From NCBI GenBank assembly GCA_035041965.1, contig JAPYMA010000079.1, positions 124,001-188,000 of the forward strand: 64,000 nt of DNA. Direction: 5' to 3'. Each line of letters starts with the position of its first letter. Positions within the stretch are counted from its first letter, which is position 1. Of the stretch, positions 1 to 11,638 are shown one piece after another. The notes beneath the pieces were generated by a model, which ran no database searches, was not told where the DNA came from, and worked only from the letters and a program-made list of their open reading frames with translations. This DNA is from Anisakis pegreffii (lineage: Eukaryota > Nematoda > Chromadorea > Rhabditida > Anisakidae). Position numbers and translations under genes: made by a program.

Positions 1-13
1 GCTATGTGATTAC

Positions 14-218
14 CCAAAAGGAGCAGTCGTATTGTATCCGAGGTCTCCTCTGGTTGATGTTCAACAGTTTCGATCAATTGTTCCACTTTTGTTTCAGGTA
101 ACGGACTCAGTGGAGATGCTTGTTGAGCAACTGCTGTTACGGTATTGCTGGCAACCACGTTGTTGGTCTCTTGCGACACGGCTTTCTTTGTCTCAACCAC
201 ATCGTTACTATCGCACAC
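14..218 (-). CDS. Internal exon of an unidentified acidic protein, gene runs off left edge
   Basis: Read on the minus strand, this stretch stays open from a good acceptor (TTTCAG just above 218) to a possible donor (GTAATC at 13-8). It gives about 68 codons in a Glu/Thr/Val/Gln-rich frame containing TKVEQLIETVEHQPEETSDT. If the donor is not used the frame simply continues past base 1. The composition suggests a disordered or coiled region; I do not recognise the family. The rest of the gene must lie to the left of the window, and possibly upstream exons lie at higher coordinates (the exon at 4.4-4.6 kb is on the same strand). Coding call is by splice sites and composition only. Confidence 0.5.
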
Positions 219-346
219 CTGAAAGCTTTCACAACTTTCCTTCAAACTTCACCTATTATCGACCAATTCGATCTAACCGATAAAAGTCACAACAGTGCTA
301 AGATCCACGTTTGATAAGATACGTTAATATAATAACTTTGCTATAC

Positions 347-1060
347 CAGTGGTTCTCACAGAGGGTAAAATTACCCATTTTTGGTAATTTGGAGGTGTCA
401 AGAGGTCCTACTTTCTGAGTATTATTAGCTGGTCCGGGCCTAACAAGGTTTTCGTTCGTTTTAACAGGGTTTTCATTCTTTTCGAGCTGTTATAATCGCT
501 CTCATGACTTTTATCACCAAAACTGTTCTGTTCTGCTGATTTCTCATTCATTTCATTCAACAATCAAAGTCAAATTCTCATTCTATCAAATGCACTCTAT
601 AATTGATCATTTGATTGTCGACCGTTGTTGAACTATAATATTCAATTGTTGTATTGTTGACTTCGGTTGTCAACACTCGTCAACGTATCAAGTAAATAGT
701 GTATGTCACAGAATAAGAATTTGATTGTAACTGTTAAGCGAAATGAGACGAAGAGAATGATAAAAAGTGATGAAGAGAACGGTATTCTCATGCAATAGCT
801 ATGAGAGTGAATACAACACGTCTGAAAAGAATGAGAATCCATGTGAATCAGTTTGAAGTGAGCGTGTCGCAGACAATAGCTTTTCATGCAATCATAATCA
901 ATTGCAATAATGAGCAACACAATGGTCTATGAGGTTGCTTCTCATAGGAAGTGAAATTACCCGTTTTGAGTAATTTAGAGTTGTCGGGGAGGGGGAGGGT
1001 AACGGCAGCCTGCCATATCATCCGTACGGGTAATGGAGCACCGGAACGTGAGAACCACTG
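347..1060. mobile_element. Non-autonomous hAT-type transposon, copy 1
   Basis: A 714-bp element bounded by 12-bp terminal inverted repeats CAGTGGTTCTCA (347-358) and TGAGAACCACTG (1049-1060). Flanks 339-346 (tgctatac) and 1061-1068 (tattatac) match at 6 of 8 positions, as expected for an old 8-bp target duplication. TIRs starting CAGTGGTTCTCA with 8-bp duplications are typical of hAT elements. There is no transposase frame. A second copy lies at 55213-55931 in the opposite orientation. Small ORFs inside (642-920 and 884-1162, minus) are by-products. Confidence 0.85.
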
Positions 1061-1917
1061 TATTATACGGTAAAACGTCCACCAGACGTCCAAATCTTGA
1101 TAATTGCTAAGATTTGGATGGTGAAAAGATACGTTAACCTGCGAGGAGTTGGTGCAGCCCATTTATAGATCAACCAACGTTTAGATCAAATTCCATTCGA
1201 GAATTCGATTACGTGAACAGCTCATCATGATACTGAACTGCAGCAACCAACAACCTGCAATGTTGACTAGGCAATATTGCGCCTACTTTCGTGAGTTCGA
1301 ATCTCGGAACATCAAAATTCGACATTGTTTTAACACCAAGTGATTCACATTCGTAATTAGGTACATATTGCTACTGAATTATCGGAACAAATGCGTTGTT
1401 TTCCATGCAGTAGAGCTTTGCTGGAGTGTACGAATTCAGCATACCAAGAATTGAGGATGAGCATGTTGATTGAGTGATGTGAAATCATCAAAACTACAAA
1501 CACTGCTATTGGATCAATAAGATATTCACTGGATCAATAAGATATGAATAGATGCTCAATTTGGTTCTTCTCATGTTGATTCGCATGTGAACGATATTCC
1601 ATGATTAATAGGATAATATCAAACCGGCATCTTACCGTGTTTCAACAATGAGATACATTATTTTGAGGAGATGAAGCAACACTGTAAACAGTCACGTCAG
1701 ACGTTAAAATAAAATTCCTGGAGTCCAATTGTGTACTATGACAGACTCATGTGCGCATCGTAACGATTACTTTCGATGAACGAGCGACAATACGATAAAG
1801 TTAGTTAATTTTAGAGGAGTGATACGAGATGCTTAATAAAAGCTACTTCATATGTGATTACCGAGTGCAAAAGTGTTTATTAAAAGTGCAATTGGTATAA
1901 TTCAGAGTTGAACTCAG

Positions 1918-1990
1918 AAAGTTTAATTACAAGTTGCAGAATTTAATTACAAGCTGTAGACTTTGGTTACAAGTTGCAGAAAGTTTGATT
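1918..1990. repeat. Short degenerate tandem repeat
   Basis: Four imperfect units of roughly 21-24 bp share the core ttacaagttgcag (with variants such as ttacaagctgtag). Visible by eye; no function implied. Confidence 0.6.
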
Positions 1991-3599
1991 ACAAAATATT
2001 GTGGAATTTGAAATCACAATATGGCATTTTTTTGAAATTGTGCTAAAGCACGAATTTGATATGATTGTGGAGTGTTGCGTCGGCGACAGTCGCCCTTCAA
2101 AATGCTGCTCTCGCAATAGAAAGATTAAGGGATTTTTCAAGGTTTTCATTAAGAGGACGCTTGCAGAAAGCGTTCGAGTCTTTTTCAATTTAGCGATTTC
2201 TTTTTTTTCATTAGTCGTGCTTCAATAATTGTCACTCGTTTCAATTAGTGGCTATTGCTGGATAAATCGTTACTTCATCGTATTGAATAGTTCAATGGAA
2301 TCACTGAACGGAAACGAACTAGGCACGATGACACGAAAGTGCAATTACATTTCATTGCAGTTTAAATATGAGCTTCTAAACCAGAAAGGTGCGCACACAT
2401 TGAAATGATGCATTTCTACGCACTCGTAATTGTTAGATTCTTGGAAAATGTGAATGGGTTGTATTATATTGTCGATGATCGTGTGTAGTGGTCAATTAAT
2501 TGAACGACTGAAATGATATTTCCACCGTCTTCCTTTAAACATTGCGTTTTGACGGTGACATTTACAGCGCACGGAAACACTTGGAACTTGGAAACGTCAC
2601 GAAATGAACCAGCCAATAGTTCACATCGAATCACTTAATCATTATGAATCAATGAGAATTGAATTTTCTCGGCAATTCAGATTTATCCAACCAGATATAT
2701 TACGCTGACTGGAAGCAACTGTTTCAGGTGAACAGATTCTGTCACCTCAAAAAATTTTAAAAAAAACGAACAGTCACTATCAACATCGAACAAATTGAGA
2801 TCAAGCGAACACCCAAATTCATCTATGCATGACATATTTCACACAAGATGGTATCCTGAATCGTTTACATGCATGAAATAACATTTTTCAAATTAACATA
2901 GTCTATAGCAACGTACATCAATGATGGCTGTAGTGGAACATTAGCAACGGGAACAGAAAAACAGGTGTCCATGTCAGTGATTAGTATCAAGATATAATAG
3001 TTTCTGGATAATGAAACATTTAAAGCGCTTTCACATTCAACGTAATCGTAATTAAAGCTTATTGTTAGCAATCAAGTAAATTAATGAGAGCAGTTCATAA
3101 GACAGATGCAATTTAAAGACTTTAAGGTGACCAGCTGATGTATGAAGAAAGCGATGTAGTGAAATTAGAAGTTGAGTGGATTGTAAACTTATGCTGATAG
3201 TTACTGCTGAAAACACTTATGACACCTTCTCATTAATACGTTCACGTCATACGATAATTGAAATTCAAAGTGGCTGCGTTAATCAGAGAAAAGACGTTCG
3301 TTCATGGTCATCAACAGCATCACATTCTGCTTGATTTAAACAAACTCTCCGATTGAATACTTGATAACCGCAGTGGGTAATTTAAACAGCAGCAAGAAGT
3401 TGCCAATGTCGTGAAACTATGGCAACACACTGAATGCGACCATCAAAAGAAATTCGTGAGAAATGAAGTTATATTAGACTATTCGATGAAATAATCTCCT
3501 TGAAATTTCATTCGATTGCTCATTTGAGGCGTTTTTGTGTTGTACACACACAAATGTGCGAGCCTAATTCAAAGCTGCTTTTCCTTGATAATCAGATAA

Positions 3600-3730
3600 A
3601 CAATTATCACTAATTATCACTTAATATTATCACTTAACGATTATGCTCGTTAAGATTGCCACTTAACGTTATCACATAACATTATCACAGAATTATCACT
3701 TAACGAGCATCTTGCTCGTTAAGAAGAGCA
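3600..3730. repeat. Tandem and inverted short repeats (attatcactta family)
   Basis: The motif attatcactta recurs at least five times with variants. Copies of ttatgctcgttaag and taacgagcatcttg make small inverted repeats. Probably simple low-complexity expansion. Confidence 0.55.
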
Positions 3731-4383
3731 CTTTGAACAGATCCACGTATGATCTGATCGGGTCGATGAGTGTGCTCTTACAGCTGATCAAAATTTGCGA
3801 ATGGGATCTTTCTCGAATAAGTCCATCAGTTTTTCAACAATACTAATCCAGGGTCTGCTACTGTCATCAAAAAAATTCATTGCATCTGCAAAATGTTTCA
3901 GGTTTGCCAGTCTTACACTCAAAACTTGAAACACACCAAAAATGGGAAATCTCTTCTAAAGATAGCCAGTGATAAAATATTTTGTGAAAGCTGAAGATGT
4001 GACAAATTTACCCGGAAAATCTACTGTAGATTAGGAAATCGAAATTGATGAATATCACTTTAGAAGTTTCAATCAAACTCCATTTAAATGGAATTTAAAG
4101 TTCATTCGTGTTTTTCTATTGCACAATATAACTGGCAATCGCTCAACAGCTGTTTACAAATAAAGAATCGTTAATGTGTACATGAACATAAAGCAAATTG
4201 ATGTTTGCCCATTTGCTCATTGTTGATAAGATCTGATAAATCGTTTAAGTACTCATTTACCACAATTTAATTGTCAGTACGAACACATCTAAACGTTTAA
4301 TGACATGGAATAATTGTTCGTTTCGGATGTGAAATTATTTCACTTTCTCAAAAAACTCGCTTGACTGCCTCATTGTTCGCGTA

Positions 4384-4641
4384 TTATGCCTTCTGCTGCT
4401 CCTCACCTGTTAGTCGGCTGAATCTTCCAGCTTCAAATAAATGTAAGACAGCCCGGCCCGCCCATGAAGATCCATCCATTCCAGATGGCCTGATCACTAA
4501 AAAATCACTCATTGTTGTCGGTGTCCCACCATTGATCTTTTCAATTTCAATCTGATCACTTGAATTTATTTCATCCATCCAGACGGTTGATCTGCGAATT
4601 TGAGTGCGCCTGCGAACTACAGTTAAACCAGCCAACTTTCC
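4384..4641 (-). CDS. Probable exon of an unidentified minus-strand gene
   Basis: The minus strand is open for about 85 codons from an acceptor (ATATCAG at 4648-4642) in phase 0. It either reaches a stop at 4384-4386 or is spliced at a GTGAGG donor (4406-4401). The product has a basic start (VVRRRTQIRRS), an acidic middle (DQIEIEKINGG) and the segment MSDFLVIRPSGMDGSSWAGR. I do not recognise it. It could belong to the same gene as the exon at 14-218, about 4.2 kb away on the same strand. Support is splice consensus and protein-like composition only. Confidence 0.35.
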   Translation of the reverse strand, partial: GKLAGLTVVRRRTQIRRSTVWMDEINSSDQIEIEKINGGTPTTMSDFLVIRPSGMDGSSWAGRAVLHLFEAGRFSRLTGEEQQKA

Positions 4642-5441
4642 CTGATATCTAATCGAATGTATATTTTGCTAAAAATGATAAATATCCTATAGTAGTACGA
4701 AGTGGGTTGGATTTCAATGGTATTCAAAGAGGTTGCTATTGTGTTAGATTTAGAATGTCGTGTGCATGATCAATGAAGAACATCATTCATTACGAAACAG
4801 TTGTGTGTTCAACACTCATATGTAACAAGAACATCGAGACTTTCTGCAGTGAGTGCGATCAAGTTGTGAGCCAGCTGAATTAATTGCTATTGAAGCTAGA
4901 GTCGATTCGCTTTTCTTGATTAGAACGTTGAGCTTGTAAAAACTAAGAACGATGAAAAAAAAACAACTACGAATCGTAATCAGTCACTACTTGTTTGCAA
5001 TCATCACATCTGGTATTATTTATTAATCGAAAATGAGTCGTCGCCCTTTGAGGCACAATAATTCAACAACTGCACATAACAAATCATTCAGTAGCACCTA
5101 ACTTTAATAGTTTCACTATTAAAGATACTTCTTTGCTGCATCTTTGAAGTCCGAATGATTAGCTCTTTCATTGTCCTCACCACAGTTGCCTCGTAGATTA
5201 CCTCCTAAAAGTGATTTGATTACAATTGTCTCCGTTTTGGATTACAATTGCCTCTTAAAGTGTCGATTTGATCACGTAGACTTTGCCGCGTTCACATGGT
5301 ACTGGAATACGTTTTTGAGGAGTTTTAACGAATAATCATCATGGTGTGTGAAGAATTTTCGAGATGAAATGTCGCTTATGACGCGAATCATTGTATTTCA
5401 GGACTCATCGAAAAATTACTTTTGGTTTAGCCAAATGTAAA

Positions 5442-8400
5442 ATGGCCAGTTCATCGGAAATAAATGCCAATGCGATTCTCGCAATCGTCTATTTCGCTAG
5501 GTAGGTATATGGTCTAGTTCTGATATCCGTTGCTCGTAAACTTCAATTGCTTGTCCAAGCGGTATTTACCAATCACTGTGAACTGAATCGCAGAATATTG
5601 ACAATGAGCAAAATTTATCTTTTTTATCGAGTCTATCGTTTTTTTCAGTGGCGCAACAATATGCGGTCTAAATTTGGTATGTATCAGCGCAATTCCGGAA
5701 TGCTTTGGACAGCCGTTTCGGAATGTCATTCCGTCGCCTTATTTAGCGCTTCTGGCCGCACTCCTTCTAATGAGCACAATCGCCGTTTTACCGTCAACCT
5801 TTGTCGTGCCTCTTATAATCGGTTGGTAACGTCATTGATTCAGTGCAGTTGCCGCGGATAACCTCACTATTAGAATGATATTTATTAACTTAGCTGCTAC
5901 CATATTCTACGCCGTTGGCTCAAATAATGTTCGCTGATCGATTTCTTGAATTAGGCTTCGTTTTGTAAGTGTTGAGAGATTGTGAAAATTAGTCTGACTA
6001 CCGAACACTTGATTAGTGACTACAATTCATCGCTGTTGATGATGTTAAACTTCAACAATTAAATTTTCGGAAACTAATTTCTATGCTCTAATTTTTAATC
6101 TGATACTAACGTTTTTGATTTTTTGAATTCCGTGATTTAAAGCGATTATTTGAATTCAATTACCTGTCCGAGCGTTTAGTTGGGGATAGTTCCAAAGCAA
6201 TTAACAAGACGTTCAGTTGGTAACGATATGAAAAATAGTTTTTGTAGGGATTCATCTGAAAGTTCTGTGATTATCCAATCCACATCTAGGGATTGCTTTG
6301 AACAAATCTTATGAGTAGGATCTACCTGAACCTTATGTTTTATACCACATTCAGGTTTTTTTGCAGTACGCTCTGAGAAGTCGGCTGGCTGCATTATCAA
6401 TTCGTTTCATCTTACTGAATGATGAAAAGAACTGAGTTTTGCTGACGTAATCAGTGTGCTTTAAATCGAAATAAATGGAATTCTAATGTGCCACTTATTT
6501 AATATCTATTTTATATGATATGAATAAAGCGTAAGCTCACGAAATTATTCGCAGGAATCGAGAGTAATGCGCTGAAAGGACAAATTACATCGAACATTTG
6601 TTCTTTTCTGGTGCGATTCGCGCTGTTTTCTGCTTTCCTCTTCTATCTACTGATCATTGTGCAAAGGATCATTCAAATGCTTCACCAATCGCTCAGGTAT
6701 GCACTCTTCTTCAAATTTATCTAACAGGTACTGAATAAATGAACCAGTTAACTTCAATTAGAGAATAGTCTCTATAATACATCTTCAATTATGTTAATTA
6801 ACAGTTAATTAATTAATTATTTCGTGACATTGTTGAATGTGACGATTCGATGTGATTCATATTGATTCTTGCTTATTTTCTATGATGAGTTTTCGGTCTC
6901 TTTCTACTAATTGTAAGGTTCACAGCTAATTGTAAGTTTCAGAGCAAGACTGTCTTCACAATGCATGATTTGTACCCAACTGATAAGTGTTATTGGGTTT
7001 TCTTTTATCACTACGCTCATTTTGATGAAATGCAAAAAAATACTTCGATTTGATCGAAGTCGATGGATCTGGATTAAACCGGTAGGTTGGATCGATCACG
7101 AATCTTCTTTCGTTTCGCATAATTTTGTCGATTGAATTCTCAATTCTGCACCCTACTTGATATTGAATCGTTGCGATTCTGCACTCAGATATAAGCAATA
7201 GCAGAAGCAGTTCGTTCGCTCATAAATTTTGAGGAATCGAAATTAAACATTAGAGGTTACTTCGTTGTAATTAGACGAGTTGAAGTGAGCATGCTTTGAG
7301 GAATGGATGCTAATGAATGATCTAATAGTGGGGTCAGTCTTCCTTGTAATCGTCTTCTTGCTGTACACAATAACAGCACTACATCTACTCATCGAACAGT
7401 TAAGTTGTTTCCAATGTTGCTTCATCAATAACGAACGCAATACGTTTTCGAGACACAACAATAATCGAACTCTTATCCTAGAGAATTTTTTATATGAAAA
7501 TTTTTCAAAGGATTTTGCAAGGGTCCAGCAAAGGCAATTGAAAACATCGAGAAGAAATTGCATCCATAAGCAGCGTTTTGTATATTCCAACTTGAAATAT
7601 TCTGTTAAAATCTCAAAAATATTGTGTTGAAGTGACTTTTCTAGGTGACCCAATCACCGACAAGAATGAATGCTTGCTATTCTAGCAACAACCAACGATA
7701 CTTTCAGTTTCTTCGTAAAATCACACGAGAAACTAAATCAGACGGCGGCCTCAACATCTAACCAACTCAGACGACTAACCATTTATGTTTTCTTCGATAT
7801 CGTCTACATTGTGCTCAGTGCTTTCATCTATTCGTATCCGAAACAGTTGAACAGCATTCGAAGTGCATCCGTCCAAAGTGTTCTACTTGGCTATTTGCAA
7901 AGCTTTGGCCAATCTATATGGCCTGTAATCGGCGCATTCACTTGCGATGCTCCAATAAGAAATGTTCGACAATTAATGATCATTCTTATTCGCTTAATTG
8001 AAACCTAACTAAACATGTATTATGATGCATTTATGAGTAGAACCTTTCTAGTTGCTTTATGAGATAAATTTACGAAGATTATGATCGAAATTGTGTGTGA
8101 GCAATGTTCAATCTAATGAGAATCTCGAATTCGAGCTGTTTCCTATGATGATAACCGAGTAGAGCATGAGCAAACGGTGCTCCTAAGCAACTCTGATGAG
8201 CTCAATCCGCGTTTTCAATGATCAGCTAAACGAATATTTCCTTATTCAGTGAAGCATCGAGATGATCAGGCAGTTAGTTATCTTAAATCTACGTATCGAT
8301 AAGCTCAACTATAGTTGACGCGATTTTAAGGCAATACTCGGACGTCTGCATCTGATGGTGAAGAAAGATCGCTTGCCGGATCGCAAAACTCGCCGACGAA

Positions 8401-8600
8401 GTCAACACCGCATGAAAAAATTTCAGATTAAAGCGAACGCAAGTCCGCTGTTTCAGTTCTATCCCAAAAACGAAACACCGAACAACGAACACGAACACCA
8501 ACGTTCATCAATTGTGGCAGTTTCGAGAAGCGACAGTGCCGCAATACCACACGCTGATTCATACGCGCCATCCGTTGCTGGCTCGAATAAAGGAACGTAA
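5442..8600 (+). CDS. Seven-transmembrane G-protein-coupled receptor, about 370 aa
   Basis: Exons 5442-5500, 5649-5821, 6555-6696, 6943-7085, 7329-7398, 7708-7963 and 8331-8600 join in phase and total 1113 nt. The product starts MASSSEINANAILAIVYFAS. It shows TM1 (about 11-35), TM2 after a short loop containing FRNVIPSP, TM3 beginning at Cys93 and ending IIVQR (114-115), TM4, TM5 (FLVIVFLLYTITALHLLIEH), TM6 (LTIYVFFDIVYIVLSAFIYS) and TM7 (GQSIWPVIGAF), then a basic Ser/Asn-rich cytoplasmic tail. The layout is rhodopsin-like with Q-R where E/D-R-Y is usual; the exact nematode receptor family is not clear to me. A TTTCAG site 41 bp upstream of the ATG could be an internal or trans-splice acceptor. 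Least certain junctions: the G|GTTGG donors of exons 2 and 4, and the last intron (GTTCGA donor, TTTAAG acceptor). If that intron is unused the protein ends at 8008. Confidence 0.75.
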
Positions 8601-11600
8601 TCATTTTTTGTACGATAAGTGAATATGTGTATTGATTTGAAGTGATTTGCGTGATTTATAAGTGTGATAAATTTGAACTGATTAAAATAACAGCAATGAA
8701 TTTAAATAGGTCTAACAGATTTGGTGGACTCAAATCAGGCGACTGAATCTAACGAATTCTTGAAAAACAGTTTTGAGAATGCATAATTCACACCAGCACA
8801 ATTGCCATACAACAGGTGCTATTTACTTATCATATTCACTGATCATTGCAAGATTTTTTACTTATACTTATCATGAGATGACCTCAGCACAACAAATTAA
8901 TCATCATTCGGTGCCAAAGTAATCATTAGTCATCTACACTCATCGAGATCATCAATCACTTTCAAGCTACATTTGAATTTGATGCCAAAGTAATCGTTCA
9001 GATAAGCAGCATTGGATCATCGGAGATCATTGGAGATTTCATAACCTCACTTAGACCTTACGAAATTCGCACTGTGCATATGACCAGTGAACCTTCGATA
9101 GCCTCCAGTATAGAAGATGAGCAGATATTTAGGGGGACTGCATAAGTAGAAACAATTGAGAGCAGAAGATAGAAAAATATCTTGTAGAAGAGAGCTAGCT
9201 CCTACATTAAATTCATGCAAACCAAAAGATGTAGTTGAAAGATGACCAAATGACCAAATGACCAAACGGTTTCAAAAGATGTAGTTGCACTATAGGGAAA
9301 CGGATTTCATCACTCCTGTCATTGGATTTCACTGCATATCGATATAATGCGAACCGATGATTATTATTATCCTTTCTGGGGAAGATTTTCACCAGAAAGG
9401 CTTAGGCGTTCATAGCATGAGAACAACAATGGATTATGAAATCTCAGTGGTTAAGAAAGTGGCTCAACAATTTAACTATACGAATTAGACATCCAGTACT
9501 AAACAGCGTTACTTTAAGCTTGATATTCACAAGTCGTTCGGAGCACTATGCAGATCAAATTAGATGTCAGCATCGCATTAGAGTGTAAGCAATTGCAAAG
9601 TACAACCGCCGACATTTGAGATGCAGAAGATGTGATTCTTTGTCTATAAACAGCACGCATTGTGTACATCTCAAAATACCTACTGATGACGTATTGTGTA
9701 TCGAATTAACTTTTTTTTCTTCTCAAATCATTTAATCAATCTGATGAATGTCTTGAACTAAACTGGACTTGAAATCGAAATTCGACAACTCTTTGAAAAG
9801 TTCGTGCAATTCATTTCATTTGTCTTCGAGTATTCATTGAGTACGGTCACAAAGGACGTTTGTTCAATTAATTTTTCGTTATCTTTTCGCTATTTCAAGG
9901 TGATTGCAAAGCAAAAGTAAAATGCACTTCATATCAACGATGTTTTTAATGAGCGACATCTGCCTGCGTAACGATCGTCTACAATGACAAGGTGTTGTAG
10001 AGAAGAAATACATGGCAATAATCAAATGAATCAAATGTGTGCAGGTGAACGATATGTGGACCGAATGAGAAGCAACTATCGAGTGACGTCGCAATTCTCA
10101 GTCGTTTTTCATTTGTCCTTTAGTTTACCTGTATTCGTACCTGTATCCTCACCTGTTATTATTGTTGCTGTTGTTGCTATGAAATGGAATAAGAGTTTGC
10201 GATGGGTTAGTTGTTTGCTTGGTTAGATTGGTATCGTTCGTTAAATGTTACTAATAAACTTCTTATCTGTCCATCGTATTTCATCAAGAAAAAACAAAGA
10301 ATAACAAATAACAAAAACATTGCGGATGCAATCGATTTCGTTTAATCAATTTTACATTATCATTTCAACGTGCTTCGGTCGTTGAGTGAAAAAAAGATAT
10401 GTGAATGATGAAATATTTTTGCTCAATCGCTACTGTTCACATTTATCCTCCTCCATCCAATCCTCTTTCTTCGATCATTTTCTAGTTGATCTTCTGGGCT
10501 ATCACAGTCGATTCAATCACTGTTGTACTAAAATTGATTCAACTCTGAAATTTAAGCTACTATTTCGATAGAGGTCAATTGCTAGCATTTGATGCCAAAT
10601 CGTTTATTAATTCATTTCGTTTGATTTTGAACGGAAACACAATTTTTGTTTTCAGTTCAAAATTTCAAATTTAGTTTGATTAATTTTGTTAGGTTGCTAA
10701 TTTTAAATAAATGGCTTACAGTGTAGCCAGCCAGCATTCATAAATTAGTGAAACTGAACTGTGCACGTCTTATTTTCCTTGCTTCTTTCCATCCATTCGG
10801 CAATAATCATTTACGATTGCAAAAAACGATGACATATCTATCTATCGTGTCAGCTCGTGCGTGCTTTGTCTTGTCGTCAATTGGCGATATTCAAATTTAT
10901 GACGACGGATTATTCTGCGAGGAAATTGTTTTTGAATCGGTGGTGAGTGCGCTTTGCTAATGATTTTCTTTGAAGTGCGCTTTTGTTTACGTTCTAAGTG
11001 TTGTACATATGTATGCTTCGTTAAATTTTTTCGTCATTCAGCAACGAACTCACATGCGATCGTCGTCGTCATTCAGCAATGCAGTGCAGTGTTTGTTTAA
11101 AGAGCTGTTTTGTGAATGAAACGAAAAGTGCATTCATTCAATTCATTGGACAGCAGCAGCAGCAATGCGATTACTCAGAATCGCCACTATAACCATTCAT
11201 CGTTGTTTTGAACGACCAAATTAACATGTCGTCGTTTATTCGTGCTGCTTTCAGATGACCATATTTTTTTCATCATGTGATAAATGAATTCAGCAGACTG
11301 CAAAAACAAAACGAATTTTTCTCATTCTTCAACAATCTGTTTTTTCTTCCGCGTTCCAATCTTATCATTCGATCAACTGGAGGGAGGGAGCTTCGACTTG
11401 TTTTCTGATGTAATCTGCTGCGCTAATTACCATTTCGAATACATCTTCTGATCTGAAATATGAGCTTGAATCAGTTATCCTCAAAAAAAGTTTATCGAAT
11501 TATGGGATTTGTCATTGTTCAGTGTTAATCTAAAGTACCGCGTAATTTGCGATTGATGTTGTTTTTGTTTTCCTTTGTTTTTGATGAGTTCGTTTGAATG

Positions 11601-11638
11601 GTGAACGATTCAAGTGGGTTTGAGTGTGGTGATCTGCA
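8601..11638. other. Intergenic region upstream of the HAD gene
   Basis: No supported gene. There is a small repeat of gaccaaat at 9241-9266 and a CAG run at 11152-11164. A possible isolated exon at 10849-10938 ends in a GTGAGT donor and begins after a gtcag, but no partner exon could be fitted, so it is not called. Confidence 0.4.

Larger units (their letters stand above)
1200..4383. other. Intergenic or intronic stretch without supported gene
   Basis: I see no convincing exon here. Small features are a tRNA-like fragment at 1265-1315 with a TTCGAAT box, a short tandem run at 1918-1990 built on attacaagttgcag, and a run of attatcactta-type repeats at 3600-3725 that also contains paired tcgttaag/cttaacga motifs. 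Confidence 0.4.

Noticed and set aside
5832..5990. Alternative GPCR exon containing a hydrophobic run and a DRF triplet
   Set aside because: It can only be read by changing frame inside the exon, and it would leave the next exon out of phase. Joining exon 2 directly to 6555 gives a normal TM2-loop-TM3.
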